This document shows positions 26,324 to 34,899 of a DNA stretch of 64,000 nucleotides, piece after piece. The notes below the pieces were generated by a model that saw nothing but the letters and a program-made list of their open reading frames with translations, did no database searches and was not told where the DNA came from. The position numbers and the translations under genes are program-made. The stretch covers positions 1 to 64,000 of the forward strand of contig NZ_BDAE01000003.1 in assembly GCF_002091675.1 (NCBI RefSeq), written 5' to 3'. Source of the stretch: Pseudomonas luteola NBRC 103146 (GTDB lineage: Bacteria > Pseudomonadota > Gammaproteobacteria > Pseudomonadales > Pseudomonadaceae). Every line of letters starts with the position of its first letter. The first letter of the stretch is position 1.

Positions 26324-27202
26324 CTAGTGGCGGCGTTGGACGATGTAGAGTGCCAATGCCCGCAAGGGTTCGGCAGACTCGCCAAAGTGCTGCAAGGCCT
26401 GCTGGGCTTGTTCACACAATAGCTGTGCATAATGCTTGGCCTCATCCAGGCCCAGCAGGGCTGGGTAGGTGGGCTTGTCCCGCGCAACATCTGCGCCCTG
26501 GCGCTTGCCCAGGGTGGCGGTGTCGCTTTCTACATCCAGCACATCGTCCTGTACCTGAAAGGCCAATCCTACTGCGCGGGCATAGCGGCTCAGGGCATCC
26601 AGCTGCTCGAGCGTGGCCTTGCCGCTGGCCAATGCACCCAGGCGGACACTGGCCTCGATCAGTGCGCCAGTCTTGTGACGATGCATGATTTCAAGCGCCG
26701 TCTGGTCTATCTGTCTACCAACGGACTCAAGGTCAATGGCCTGACCGCCTACCATGCCGGCAGGGCCAGAAGCCTGAGCCAGGACATTAAGCATTTCCAA
26801 ACGTGTCTCGGCCGTTTGCGGTGCGTTGGTCAGTATTTCAACTGCAAATGTTTGCAGTGCATCGCCTGCCAGAATGGCACACGCTTCGTCGTAAGCCTTG
26901 TGCGTAGTCGGACGGCCACGGCGCAGGTCGTCGTCATCCATAGCCGGCAAGTCATCATGCACAAGTGAGTACGCGTGGATCAGCTCGACGGCGCACGCAG
27001 CATTGTCGGCCTGAGAGGGCTCTCCCCCAAGGGCTTCGCAGGCGGCATACACCAACAGGGGGCGCACACGCTTGCCGCCACCCATGACGCTATAACGCAT
27101 TGCCTCATACAGGCGATCGAGCTCCGGGCGTGGCGAGACGAACAGGGTGTCCAGCATGGCGTCGACACGTGCCTGACTGCGAGCCTGATAATCCTTGATC
27201 AT
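26324..27202 (-). CDS. ispA: farnesyl diphosphate synthase
   Basis: This prenyltransferase makes geranyl and farnesyl diphosphate. The 292-residue protein has the first aspartate-rich motif [17 protein letters not shown] (about residue 86) and the second, [23 protein letters not shown] is the diphosphate-binding segment. The ATG overlaps the xseB stop (ATGA). Dxs, two steps into the same pathway, lies about 100 bases downstream, so the operon joins isoprenoid supply with an exonuclease subunit, the usual arrangement. Confidence 0.96.
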   Translation of the reverse strand: MIKDYQARSQARVDAMLDTLFVSPRPELDRLYEAMRYSVMGGGKRVRPLLVYAACEALGGEPSQADNAACAVELIHAYSLVHDDLPAMDDDDLRRGRPTTHKAYDEACAILAGDALQTFAVEILTNAPQTAETRLEMLNVLAQASGPAGMVGGQAIDLESVGRQIDQTALEIMHRHKTGALIEASVRLGALASGKATLEQLDALSRYARAVGLAFQVQDDVLDVESDTATLGKRQGADVARDKPTYPALLGLDEAKHYAQLLCEQAQQALQHFGESAEPLRALALYIVQRRH

Positions 27203-27441
27203 GTGTCGTCGCCCTGTACGTCGAAGGGGGCTTCGGTCATGACTCCGTCGCGCTCGAGCAGAATCTGGACTTTCTGCTCAGCCTGACTCAGTGCACTCTG
27301 GCATTCACGGGTCAGGCGAATACCCTGTTCGAAGGCGCCCAGTGATTCTTCGAGGGAAAGCTCACCGCTTTCCAGGCGCTCGACCAGGGTTTGCAGTTCT
27401 GCCAGGGAGTGTTCGAAATCGGGAGCTTTCTTGCGGGCCAT
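27199..27441 (-). CDS. xseB: exodeoxyribonuclease VII small subunit
   Basis: XseB assembles with XseA into exonuclease VII, which degrades single-stranded DNA. The 80-residue helical protein carries the family core [33 protein letters not shown]. The start is the ATG at 27441; the open frame further upstream has no family resemblance. It is the first gene of the operon. A long, structured leader precedes it. Confidence 0.94.
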   Translation of the reverse strand: MARKKAPDFEHSLAELQTLVERLESGELSLEESLGAFEQGIRLTRECQSALSQAEQKVQILLERDGVMTEAPFDVQGDDT

Positions 27442-27871
27442 TGGCAATCTCGGGGGTGATACACAATCGCGGGACACTAGCAGAGGCGTGGAAGCCGAGT
27501 AAATACTTGCAGCGGAAATAAGAACGGCCCTGTCCAGGAGCCGATGGGGTAAGCGCCAGGACAAGGCCGTATACGGCTGGACAGACGCCAAGGCATCGGT
27601 CCGGGGAGGAAGTGCACTCTATAAGGTGTTACCAAGCGAAACTGTTTGCTCGCTGGCCAACACACATAGCAACTATCGCGCCAGGGCATGACAATTTGAT
27701 TTCAGGGGCTTTCTGCCTGAAAAAATAGAAAACAGATGCGCTTTTGTGGAGCAAAAACCACTGTCTGAGTATTTCATGGCGCAGTTGAAACTATCTCCTC
27801 GCTACATCGTTACGTGAGCGTCGAGCACGCGATCCGATTTTTACTAAGCGAGGTGACGTTCCTGATATCGG
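27442..27871. other. 430-base gene-free stretch upstream of xseB
   Basis: I find no credible coding frame here. The xseB-proximal part (27510-27602) contains strong alternative RNA helices, listed separately. A TATAGA (27623-27618, minus strand) is a possible -10, but no good -35 accompanies it. The distal part (27603-27871) is AT-richer, lies behind the 3' end of the TrmH-like gene, and shows no clear intrinsic terminator. Confidence 0.5.
27526..27602 (-). promoter_or_regulatory. structured leader RNA upstream of xseB-ispA-dxs
   Basis: Read on the minus strand, GGCCTTGTCC (27568-27559) and GGACAGGGCC (27535-27526) form a ten-pair stem. T-rich GTTCTTATTT follows, like a terminator. Two other helices compete with it. 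GGACCGATG (27602-27594) pairs with CATCGGCTCC (27546-27537) with one bulge. CTGTCCAG (27584-27577) pairs with CTGGACAG (27537-27530). A palindrome GCCGTATACGGC lies at 27566-27577. This resembles an attenuator or switch. I do not recognise a known riboswitch class, and no TPP-aptamer motifs are present. Confidence 0.5.
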
Positions 27872-28603
27872 CTATCGACTCAGCTCATACGCACACATGT
27901 TGACTGTTGATGCCAGGTTCAGCGATTCGATAGCGCCGCATCCGGGAATGGTAAAAGGCTGCGCATTAAGTATGGTCAATTGCTCATGGGGTACGCCGCG
28001 CGCTTCATTGCCGAACAGATAGCAATCGAATGTCTTAAACGCTGCCGATTGAACGTGATCACCACTCATGTCCAGACAGGCAATGCGGTCAAACCGTGTG
28101 CGCAGCGAATCTATTTTCACGTCCAACTCAATGGAAGCATGAAAAATGGCGCCCATGCTGGAGCGAACAACTTTAGGGTTGTACGGATCAACACTGCCAG
28201 GGCTAAGCAAGCAGCGAAAGTTACCGAACCATACCAGCGTGCGCAGGATGGTGCCGAGATTGCCCGGATCCTGAATTTCATGCAGGTAAATGGCGCGTTC
28301 GTTATCAGCAGGCGCGCAACCTGGTGCGTTAATGACCGGCATCGGTACCAGCGCAATAACGCCCTGCGGTGTTTTGGTATCGGATATCTGCGCCATTTGG
28401 CGGTCACTGATCACATGGGTTTCAAACGAGCTTGCCCAGTGTTCATAAGCCTCGGTTACATAGAGTTGACTGCTCTGTAGCAGCGGATTCTGTAACGCCG
28501 CCTTTTGTAACTCCAGCAGCAGATGTTCGCCCTCCACCAGAAAATAACCGAACTCGGCCCGGTATTTCTTCTGGTGAAGTTTTTTGACGTCATCGAATTT
28601 CAT
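27872..28603 (-). CDS. TrmH/SpoU-family RNA 2'-O-methyltransferase
   Basis: This 243-residue protein has an N-terminal substrate-binding region (KKLHQKKYRAEFGYFLVEGEHLL, like RlmB/TrmH L30e-type domains). The C-terminal SPOUT knot shows motif 1 LHEIQDPGNLGTILRT, motif 2 LFGNEARGVP and motif 3 GCGAIESLNLASTVNMCAYEL. It should methylate a ribose in rRNA or tRNA; the exact site is unknown. The ATG at 28603 shares its last base region with the stop of the upstream FAD oxidoreductase gene, so the pair is coupled. Confidence 0.88.
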   Translation of the reverse strand: MKFDDVKKLHQKKYRAEFGYFLVEGEHLLLELQKAALQNPLLQSSQLYVTEAYEHWASSFETHVISDRQMAQISDTKTPQGVIALVPMPVINAPGCAPADNERAIYLHEIQDPGNLGTILRTLVWFGNFRCLLSPGSVDPYNPKVVRSSMGAIFHASIELDVKIDSLRTRFDRIACLDMSGDHVQSAAFKTFDCYLFGNEARGVPHEQLTILNAQPFTIPGCGAIESLNLASTVNMCAYELSR

Positions 28604-30252
28604 CAAGACGCCGCTCGGCTGGGCTGCATGTTCGCCATCTCAAAGTCCGATAGAAGCGATTTGGCCAAAGCCTCGGCAACTTTAATTCCATCTACGCCCG
28701 CCGACAAAATGCCCCCCGCATAACCGGCACCTTCACCAGCCGGATACAGGCCGCGCAGGTTGAGGCTTTGCAGGGTCTCGTTGTCGCGAGTAATGCGGAC
28801 AGGAGAGGACGTGCGGGTTTCGATACCTGTGAGAATGGCATCATCACGATCAAAGCCACGAATCTGCTTGCCGAATGCCGGCAGTGCTTCGCGGATGGCC
28901 TCGATGGCATAGTCTGGCAGCGAGGGCGCAAGATCACCCAGGCGTACGCCGGGTTTGTAGGAGGGCTCTACCTCGCCAAGTTCGGTCGACGGCACTCCAC
29001 GGATGAAGTCGCTCACCAATTGTGCTGGTGCGCAGTAATCGCTGCCCCCCAGCTCGTAGGCCCGCGACTCAAGGCGTTCTTGCAGATCCAGGCCAGCCAG
29101 CGGGTCGCCTGGGAAATCCTGCTCCGGGTTGATACCCACAACAATGCCTGAGTTTGCATTGCGCTCGTTGCGCGAGTACTGGCTCATGCCGTTGGTCACG
29201 ACGCGCCCCGGCTCGGAGGTGGCGGCCACTACGGTCCCGCCGGGACACATGCAGAAACTGTAGACGGCACGACCGTTTTTGGCGTGATGCACTAATTTGT
29301 AATCGGCGGCGCCCAGCTCCGGATGGCCGGCGTATTTGCCCAGGCGAGCCTGATCGATCATGCCTTGCGGATGCTCGATGCGGAAACCCACCGCAAAAGG
29401 TTTGGCTTCGATATATACGCCCTGGCGGTGTAGCATGCGGAAGGTATCGCGAGAGCTGTGACCCAGCGCGAGCACCACATGGCGGCTGCGGATTGTCTCG
29501 CCATTGGCTAACACCACACCTTCAAGCTGGCCGTTGTCGATCAGCAGATCGGTCACTTTACTCTCGAAGCGCACCTCGCCACCCAAGGCGATGATCTCCT
29601 CACGCATCGCTGCGACCACGCCGGTGAGACGGAAGGTGCCGATATGCGGCTTGCTCACATACATGATCTCTTCCGGCGCGCCAGCGCGGACGAACTCGTG
29701 CATCACTTTGCGGGCGTAGAACTTGGGGTCCTTGATCTGGCTATAGAGTTTACCGTCCGAGAACAGGCCGGCTCCTCCCTCACCAAACTGTACGTTGGAT
29801 TCCGGCGTCAGGATCTTTTTACGCCACAGCGCCCAGGTATCCTTGGTGCGTTTACGTACATCCTTGCCGCGCTCCAGCACGATGGGCTTGAATCCCATCT
29901 GTGCGAGCAGCAGCGCCGCGAACAATCCACAAGGACCAAAGCCTACGATTATCGGGCGCTCCCGCAAGTGGGCGGGCGCCTGAGCTACTGGGTAGTAGTG
30001 AGTATCCGGTGCTGGACGTACATGATTGTCATCGGCAAAGCGCGCCAGGATTGCCGCCTCGTTGCGTGCCTCTAGATCGATGATATAGATGAACAGAATG
30101 ACGCTGTTTTTCTTGCGTGCATCGTAGCTGCGCTTGAATACAGTGAAGTTCAGCAAGTCGGCGTCGCTGATGCCCAGGCGTTTGACAATGGCCTTGCGCA
30201 ACTCATCCGAGGAATGATCAAGAGGCAGGGACAGTTCGTTGATGCGAATCAT
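28603..30252 (-). CDS. uncharacterized FAD-dependent dehydrogenase (COG2509 type)
   Basis: This 549-residue protein has an N-terminal basic domain of about 90 residues (MIRINELSLPLDHSSDELRKAIVKRLG) and an FAD-binding Rossmann motif (PIIVGFGPCGLFAALLLAQMG). VQFGEGGAGLFSDGKLYSQI and the C-terminal YPAGEGAGYAGGILSAGVDGIKVAEAL are hallmarks of a widespread bacterial family with unknown substrate. Its link to the TrmH-like methyltransferase (overlapping stop/start) is the only functional hint. The start at 30252 has an AGGA upstream. Confidence 0.86.
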   Translation of the reverse strand: MIRINELSLPLDHSSDELRKAIVKRLGISDADLLNFTVFKRSYDARKKNSVILFIYIIDLEARNEAAILARFADDNHVRPAPDTHYYPVAQAPAHLRERPIIVGFGPCGLFAALLLAQMGFKPIVLERGKDVRKRTKDTWALWRKKILTPESNVQFGEGGAGLFSDGKLYSQIKDPKFYARKVMHEFVRAGAPEEIMYVSKPHIGTFRLTGVVAAMREEIIALGGEVRFESKVTDLLIDNGQLEGVVLANGETIRSRHVVLALGHSSRDTFRMLHRQGVYIEAKPFAVGFRIEHPQGMIDQARLGKYAGHPELGAADYKLVHHAKNGRAVYSFCMCPGGTVVAATSEPGRVVTNGMSQYSRNERNANSGIVVGINPEQDFPGDPLAGLDLQERLESRAYELGGSDYCAPAQLVSDFIRGVPSTELGEVEPSYKPGVRLGDLAPSLPDYAIEAIREALPAFGKQIRGFDRDDAILTGIETRTSSPVRITRDNETLQSLNLRGLYPAGEGAGYAGGILSAGVDGIKVAEALAKSLLSDFEMANMQPSRAAS

Positions 30253-30315
30253 GGCGGTAATCCTGGCCGGTGACTCCGGCAAAGGAAGCTTTAGAAAGGG
30301 TGGGGTAAGAGGCGA

Positions 30316-30345
30316 ATTATACCTCTCTCTATCCCTCCCTGACAG
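30316..30345 (-). promoter_or_regulatory. candidate promoter of the FAD dehydrogenase gene
   Basis: On the minus strand CTGTCA (30345-30340), an 18-base spacer and a perfect TATAAT (30321-30316) precede the ATG at 30252 by about 60 bases. Confidence 0.5.
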
Positions 30346-30399
30346 TCCTGCCTAAGGGGTGCTACACGATCCCTGCCCACCAGTCTTATATTATCGGTT

Positions 30400-30405
30400 T
30401 ATAAT
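30400..30405 (+). promoter_or_regulatory. candidate -10 element of rlmE
   Basis: A perfect TATAAT lies about 85 bases before the rlmE ATG. No matching -35 is evident at 16-18 bases, so the call rests on the -10 alone. Confidence 0.4.
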
Positions 30406-30491
30406 CATTGCCATTGTGCGTCCAATCGCTTTCTGTTTTTCCCAGGCGTTGGTCTGCTTCTCCCATTGAATTTTCCGTGCTTGGCTCCCTC

Positions 30492-31112
30492 ATGAAACGA
30501 TCCAAAAGCAGCCGCCGTTGGCTGGATGAACACGTCAACGATCCTTATGTTAAGCGGGCTCAGAAGGATGGCTTGCGTTCTCGTGCCAGTTACAAGTTGA
30601 TCGAGCTGAACGAGAAGGACAAACTGATACGTCCCGGCATGCTGGTCATGGACCTTGGCTCCGCACCGGGCGGTTGGTCACAGGTGGCTGGCGGTCTCGT
30701 AGGCGAGAAGGGACGGGTTCTGGCTAGTGACATTCTGCCGATGGACCCGCTGGAGAACGTCGACTTCATCCAGGGCGATTTCACCGACGACGCGGTGTTC
30801 CAACAGATTCTCGACAAGCTCGATGGCAATCAACCTGATCTGATCATTTCTGACATCGCTCCCAATATCAGTGGCATCGCTGCTGCCGATCAGGCGTCCT
30901 CGATGTATCTGGTCGAACTCGTCCTTGATATGGCGCGTCAGGTGCTCAAGCCCAACGGTAACCTTGTAGCCAAGGTATTCCAGGGAGAGGGCTCCGACGA
31001 GTTTCTGAAAGACGTTCGCACCTCATTCGAGAAGGTGATGATACGCAAGCCAGAGGCATCGCGGCCGCGCTCAAGGGAGGTCTATCTGGTGGCAAAGGGG
31101 TTTAAAGGATAA
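30492..31112 (+). CDS. rlmE: 23S rRNA (uridine 2'-O) methyltransferase RlmE
   Basis: RlmE (FtsJ/RrmJ) methylates U2552 in the A-loop of 23S rRNA late in 50S assembly. The 206-residue protein has the SAM motif [15 protein letters not shown] and a complete K-D-K-E set, in [21 protein letters not shown] and SREVYLVA. The usual downstream partner ftsH is absent. The next 255 bases hold no gene, and ppa follows on the other strand. The ATG at 30492 matches the family. Confidence 0.95.
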   Translation: MKRSKSSRRWLDEHVNDPYVKRAQKDGLRSRASYKLIELNEKDKLIRPGMLVMDLGSAPGGWSQVAGGLVGEKGRVLASDILPMDPLENVDFIQGDFTDDAVFQQILDKLDGNQPDLIISDIAPNISGIAAADQASSMYLVELVLDMARQVLKPNGNLVAKVFQGEGSDEFLKDVRTSFEKVMIRKPEASRPRSREVYLVAKGFKG

Positions 31113-31331
31113 GGCCCCGCGGTGTGCTCTTCAGAGCTTGACGCTTCGCTGGGTTGCGCACAGTCCAGCGATGACAAAAAACTAAAAGGGCACCTTTCGC
31201 TGAGCGCTATACCCTCCCGCACTATTCGCTAGATGACCGCCTTGGATAGCGCTCAACGAGTCGATGCAGAGCCAAAGGTCCGGCTTTGTTCAGGTTTGAC
31301 CGAAACCGGGTAAAACGATAGGCATTAAAAA

Positions 31332-31348
31332 GCCGGCTTGTGGCCGGC
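31332..31348 (-). terminator. intrinsic terminator of ppa
   Basis: GCCGGC-N5-GCCGGC, followed on the minus strand by TTTTT. It lies 20 bases after the ppa stop. Confidence 0.8.
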
Positions 31349-31367
31349 CTCGTGAGGTAGTAGCGAC

Positions 31368-31895
31368 TTATTTTTGGTAAGCCGCGACTGCCTTTAAGAT
31401 CTCCGCACGGGCTTCTTCAGCATTGCCCCAGCGTTCAACTTTTACCCACTTGCCTTTTTCAAGATCCTTGTAGTTCTCGAAGAAGTGCTTGATCTGCTCC
31501 AGCAGCAGAGCCGGCAAGTCGGTGTATTCCTTTACATCATGGTACAGCACAGACAGTTTGTCATGCGGAACGGCAACTAATTTTGCATCGCCACCGGCTT
31601 CGTCGGTCATGTGCAGTACGCCAACCGGACGTGCGCGAATGACGGCGCCTGGTGTAACCGGATAAGGCGTTACGACGAGCACGTCGAGGGGATCGCCATC
31701 ATCAGCCAGCGTGTTGGGGATATAGCCATAGTTGGCCGGATAGAACATCGGAGTCGCCATGAACCGGTCGACAAACAGAGTATCGCTGTCCTTGTCGATT
31801 TCGTATTTGATGGGTGCATGGTTAGCCGGGATTTCAATCGCGACGTAGATGTCGTTCGGCACGTCTTTGCCGGCCGGAATCTTGCTATAGCTCAT
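31368..31895 (-). CDS. ppa: inorganic pyrophosphatase
   Basis: Family I soluble pyrophosphatase hydrolyses PPi to pull biosynthetic reactions forward. The 175-residue protein has the signature DGDPLDVLV with its three metal-binding aspartates, and [25 protein letters not shown]. The ATG at 31895 has AGGTGAG seven bases upstream. A GTG four codons earlier overlaps that Shine-Dalgarno and was not chosen. A terminator follows. Confidence 0.96.
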   Translation of the reverse strand: MSYSKIPAGKDVPNDIYVAIEIPANHAPIKYEIDKDSDTLFVDRFMATPMFYPANYGYIPNTLADDGDPLDVLVVTPYPVTPGAVIRARPVGVLHMTDEAGGDAKLVAVPHDKLSVLYHDVKEYTDLPALLLEQIKHFFENYKDLEKGKWVKVERWGNAEEARAEILKAVAAYQK

Positions 31896-32085
31896 AGAGC
31901 GACTCACCTTTGTTGGTAGGCCAAATTGATGTGGTTTGGAGTATAGGCATATTTGACCCGCGATTCGAGCCTTGGGGTGGGATAAGGTTCAAAGCAGGAA
32001 CTTTGTAACGGTAACGGACCCGAAAAAAGAGGCCTGCCTGTTAGAGGGCGGGGCAGCTTTCCTCTGAATCGGAGACAACATCGGC

Positions 32086-33195
32086 ATGTTCCAATGGATC
32101 AATGAGGCGACAGCCATCAACCTGGCGCTTGCACTTGTCATTACTATCATCAGCTATGGCGTCATTCGCCGGCTCGTTACAGCCGTTACCAGTCGCGTTG
32201 TAAATTGGTCCTCCCGGGCAAACAGCGGTTGGGCACATTACGTAGGCGAGATCATTGGTCGAACCAGTCGCTTGCTGATTCTGCTCATGGCTATTCAGAT
32301 CGGACTGTATGTCATTGATCTGAGCCCAAGCTGGGAGGCACGCGTCAGCCATATCTGGTTCCTGGTCCTGGCTCTACAGTTCGGGCTGTGGGTCGATGGC
32401 GCAATTCTGCTGTGGGCACGTTCGGCACTGCAGAACAGGAATGGCCATCAGCGCAGTCAGCTCACCATGACCATGATTTCGCTGATGGTCCGGGTAGCCT
32501 TGTGGACGGTGGTTCTGCTTGCAGTACTCTCCAACCTGGGTGTGGATATCACGGCGTTCGTCGCCAGCCTGGGTATTGGTGGTATTGCCGTCGCGCTGGC
32601 CGTTCAGAATGTGCTGAGTGACCTGTTTGCCTCGCTGTCCATTGGTATCGACAAGCCTTTCGAGCAAGGTGATTTCGTCGTATTTGGCGATATTGCCGGC
32701 TCCATTGAATACATCGGCCTCAAGACCACGCGTATTCGCAGCCTTAGCGGTGAGCAGGTGGTTTGCTCCAACACGAAGCTGCTGCAGCAGACGATCCATA
32801 ACTATAAGCGGATGTCCGAACGGCGGGTGCTGTTCCAGTTCGATATCAGTTACCGTACACCTGCCGATCAAGTGGGTGAAATTGCTCCACTCGTAAAGCA
32901 GATTGTCACGTCATTGGAGAACACCCGTTTCGATCGTGCGCATCTGCTGGCACTGGAAAGCAGCGCCTTGAAATTCGAGGTGGTGTATTACGTGTTGAGC
33001 GCGGACTACAACCAGTACATGGATATTCAACAGAACATCAATCTGGCACTGCTCAAGGAACTGGACCAGCGTGGCATCAAGTTCGGTATGCCTGTTCGGT
33101 CGCTGGAGTTTCTGGAGGAGGTTCCCTTGGCCTATCAGAGTTCGCCGGACGCTCCTCGTGGGGGTGACTCGGCTGCGGGAATTGAAATCCGCTGA
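32086..33195 (+). CDS. MscS-family mechanosensitive ion channel
   Basis: This 369-residue inner-membrane protein has four to five N-terminal hydrophobic helices. The pore-lining TM3 (ITAFVASLGIGGIAVALAVQNVLSDLFASLSIG) leads into the beta domain (KPFEQGDFVVFGDIAGSIEYIGLKTTRIRSLSGEQVVCSNTKL). A C-terminal cytoplasmic vestibule domain follows. It probably releases ions during hypo-osmotic shock. It resembles medium-length YnaI/YbdG-type channels more than MscS itself. Its 3' end overlaps mtfA tail to tail by 61 bases. Confidence 0.9.
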   Translation: MFQWINEATAINLALALVITIISYGVIRRLVTAVTSRVVNWSSRANSGWAHYVGEIIGRTSRLLILLMAIQIGLYVIDLSPSWEARVSHIWFLVLALQFGLWVDGAILLWARSALQNRNGHQRSQLTMTMISLMVRVALWTVVLLAVLSNLGVDITAFVASLGIGGIAVALAVQNVLSDLFASLSIGIDKPFEQGDFVVFGDIAGSIEYIGLKTTRIRSLSGEQVVCSNTKLLQQTIHNYKRMSERRVLFQFDISYRTPADQVGEIAPLVKQIVTSLENTRFDRAHLLALESSALKFEVVYYVLSADYNQYMDIQQNINLALLKELDQRGIKFGMPVRSLEFLEEVPLAYQSSPDAPRGGDSAAGIEIR

Positions 33196-33968
33196 GCCAA
33201 TGTCTGTAGCCGCGTCAGTGGATCCTGACGGAAAAACTGACGTAGCTGCATATAAACATCTGGGTATGCCTGATCGAGTACATCGGGTGCGGTAAAGAAG
33301 TATTCACAGCAGACGGCAAAGAACTCAGCAGGATGCTCGCTGGCATAGGGATCGATCAGTGTTTCCTTATGGGTATCAATCTGTCGGTTGAGGTCATCGT
33401 AAGCAGCCTGCATGACCTCAGCCCAGCGAGGAAGCGACATGTCCCGGTGCAGTGGGGGCAGGCCATTGGCATCGCCGTTGAGCATGTCGAGCTTATGCGC
33501 CAATTCATGAATGACCAAGTTGTAACCCGTCCAGTCACCGCTCTCCTGAACACCCGACCACGCCAGAATCACTGGACCTTGTAGCCAGGCCTCACCGCTA
33601 TGGTTTTCGTTCCCCTCATGCTCGATTCCACTATTGTCACGGTAGCGTTGCTGGCTGACAAAATCCGAGGGGTAGAGGATCAGCTCGTGGAAGTTGCCAT
33701 ACCAGTCTTCCTCAGGCAGGTATAGCAAGGGCAGCTGGGCCTGGGCAGCCAGGGCCAGGCGGTCAACGTCAGCAAGCGCAATGTCACCCAGTAGCGTCAG
33801 GCGTTTGTGCGCCAGAAAAAGGATGCTGCGTTGTTGAAGCCGTTGATCAGATTCAGGCGGGAGTCCGTCGAGGAAAGGCAGGCGGGAATGAACTTCATCC
33901 CAGAGCGCCGGCGGGATAACGGTCCGTTCAAGGACACGTCGATCCCGCCAGGCGCGCAGGGACCACAT
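33135..33968 (-). CDS. mtfA: MtfA-type zinc-dependent peptidase
   Basis: This 277-residue protein is of the M90 family. The zinc motif HELAHKLDML (about residue 157) and the downstream acidic EHPAEFFAVCCEYFF are present, as is the typical N-terminus with LPFLDGLPPE. In E. coli MtfA binds the glucose-PTS repressor Mlc and has aminopeptidase activity; whether Mlc exists here is unknown. It lies between an MscS channel gene (overlapping 3' ends) and a DedA gene three bases upstream on the same strand. Confidence 0.88.
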   Translation of the reverse strand: MWSLRAWRDRRVLERTVIPPALWDEVHSRLPFLDGLPPESDQRLQQRSILFLAHKRLTLLGDIALADVDRLALAAQAQLPLLYLPEEDWYGNFHELILYPSDFVSQQRYRDNSGIEHEGNENHSGEAWLQGPVILAWSGVQESGDWTGYNLVIHELAHKLDMLNGDANGLPPLHRDMSLPRWAEVMQAAYDDLNRQIDTHKETLIDPYASEHPAEFFAVCCEYFFTAPDVLDQAYPDVYMQLRQFFRQDPLTRLQTLAQRISIPAAESPPRGASGEL

Positions 33969-33971
33969 GCG

Positions 33972-34628
33972 TTAACCGATTTCGCTGCGGCTGGGGCTCG
34001 GCCGCAGGCGACGGCTGACCATGCTGATGACCATGGGCAGCAGCGAGATGGCAATGATGGCGATAACCAGCATGGACAGGTGCTGCTTGATGAACGGCAC
34101 ATTGCCAAAGAAGTAACCCAGCGTGACCAGGCCGCCTACCCAGAGGAACGTGCCCAGGACGCTGAAGCCCAGAAAACGGAGATAGTGCATGCGACCGATG
34201 CCCGCCACGAATGGCGCGAACGTTCGGATGATGGGCAGGAATCGCGCCAGGGTAATGGTCTTGCCGCCATGCAGGGCATAGAACGCCTGGGTGCGCTCCA
34301 GATAGTCACGACGGAATATCTTGGAGTTTGGTCGCGAGAAAAGCTTTTCACCCAGGGTTCGGCCAATGACATAGTTTGTACTATCACCGGCAACGGCCGC
34401 AAAGGCAAGAAGACTACCCAGAAGCCAGGGGTCCATGCCGCCTGTTGCGCAAATGGCACCAGCAATGAACAGCAATGAGTCACCGGGCAGGAAGGGCATG
34501 ACTACCAAGCCCGTTTCGCAAAAAATGACCAGGAACAGGATGAAATAGATCCATGACCCATAGTTGCTGACCAGCATTTCCAGGTAAACGTCGAGGTGGA
34601 GGATCAGATCGATCGGGTTAAAGTCCAT
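33972..34628 (-). CDS. DedA-family membrane protein
   Basis: This 218-residue protein has the DedA/SNARE-associated pattern: ETGLVVMPFLPGDSLLFIAGA near the first helix pair, then GDSTNYVIGRTLGEKLF and TITLARFLPIIRTFAPFVAG with the conserved arginine and proline. About five to six hydrophobic segments are visible. DedA proteins act in membrane homeostasis; some recycle undecaprenyl phosphate or phosphatidylethanolamine. The exact role of this paralogue is unclear. The ATG at 34628 has AGG six bases upstream. mtfA follows after three bases and is probably co-transcribed. Confidence 0.9.
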   Translation of the reverse strand: MDFNPIDLILHLDVYLEMLVSNYGSWIYFILFLVIFCETGLVVMPFLPGDSLLFIAGAICATGGMDPWLLGSLLAFAAVAGDSTNYVIGRTLGEKLFSRPNSKIFRRDYLERTQAFYALHGGKTITLARFLPIIRTFAPFVAGIGRMHYLRFLGFSVLGTFLWVGGLVTLGYFFGNVPFIKQHLSMLVIAIIAISLLPMVISMVSRRLRPSPSRSEIG

Positions 34629-34899
34629 GTACAGCCTATCTATGGCAGCGGGTCGAAGCTCCATTATAGGGCGAAGGCTCTAGGTCGCGAGTAGCCATTA
34701 GGGTAAACGGTAGGGTGGGATTTGCGATCTACCGCACGGATATCTGCTTTCTTCTCTTTCAAGGCCGGAGCTCGGCTGGGATCAGATGGAATTTCGTGAT
34801 TCACGAGGCGGATGAGCCCATAGAGTCCTGACGGCGCTGTGCTAACCTTCGGCTCGTTTTCAATGGGGCTGCCAGGGCCTCGCTTGTCAGGGGTTATTC

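Noticed and set aside
27442-27871. TPP riboswitch or a known small RNA (4.5S, 6S, RNase P) upstream of xseB
   Set aside because: The diagnostic sequence blocks of these RNAs are absent. Only unassigned helices remain.
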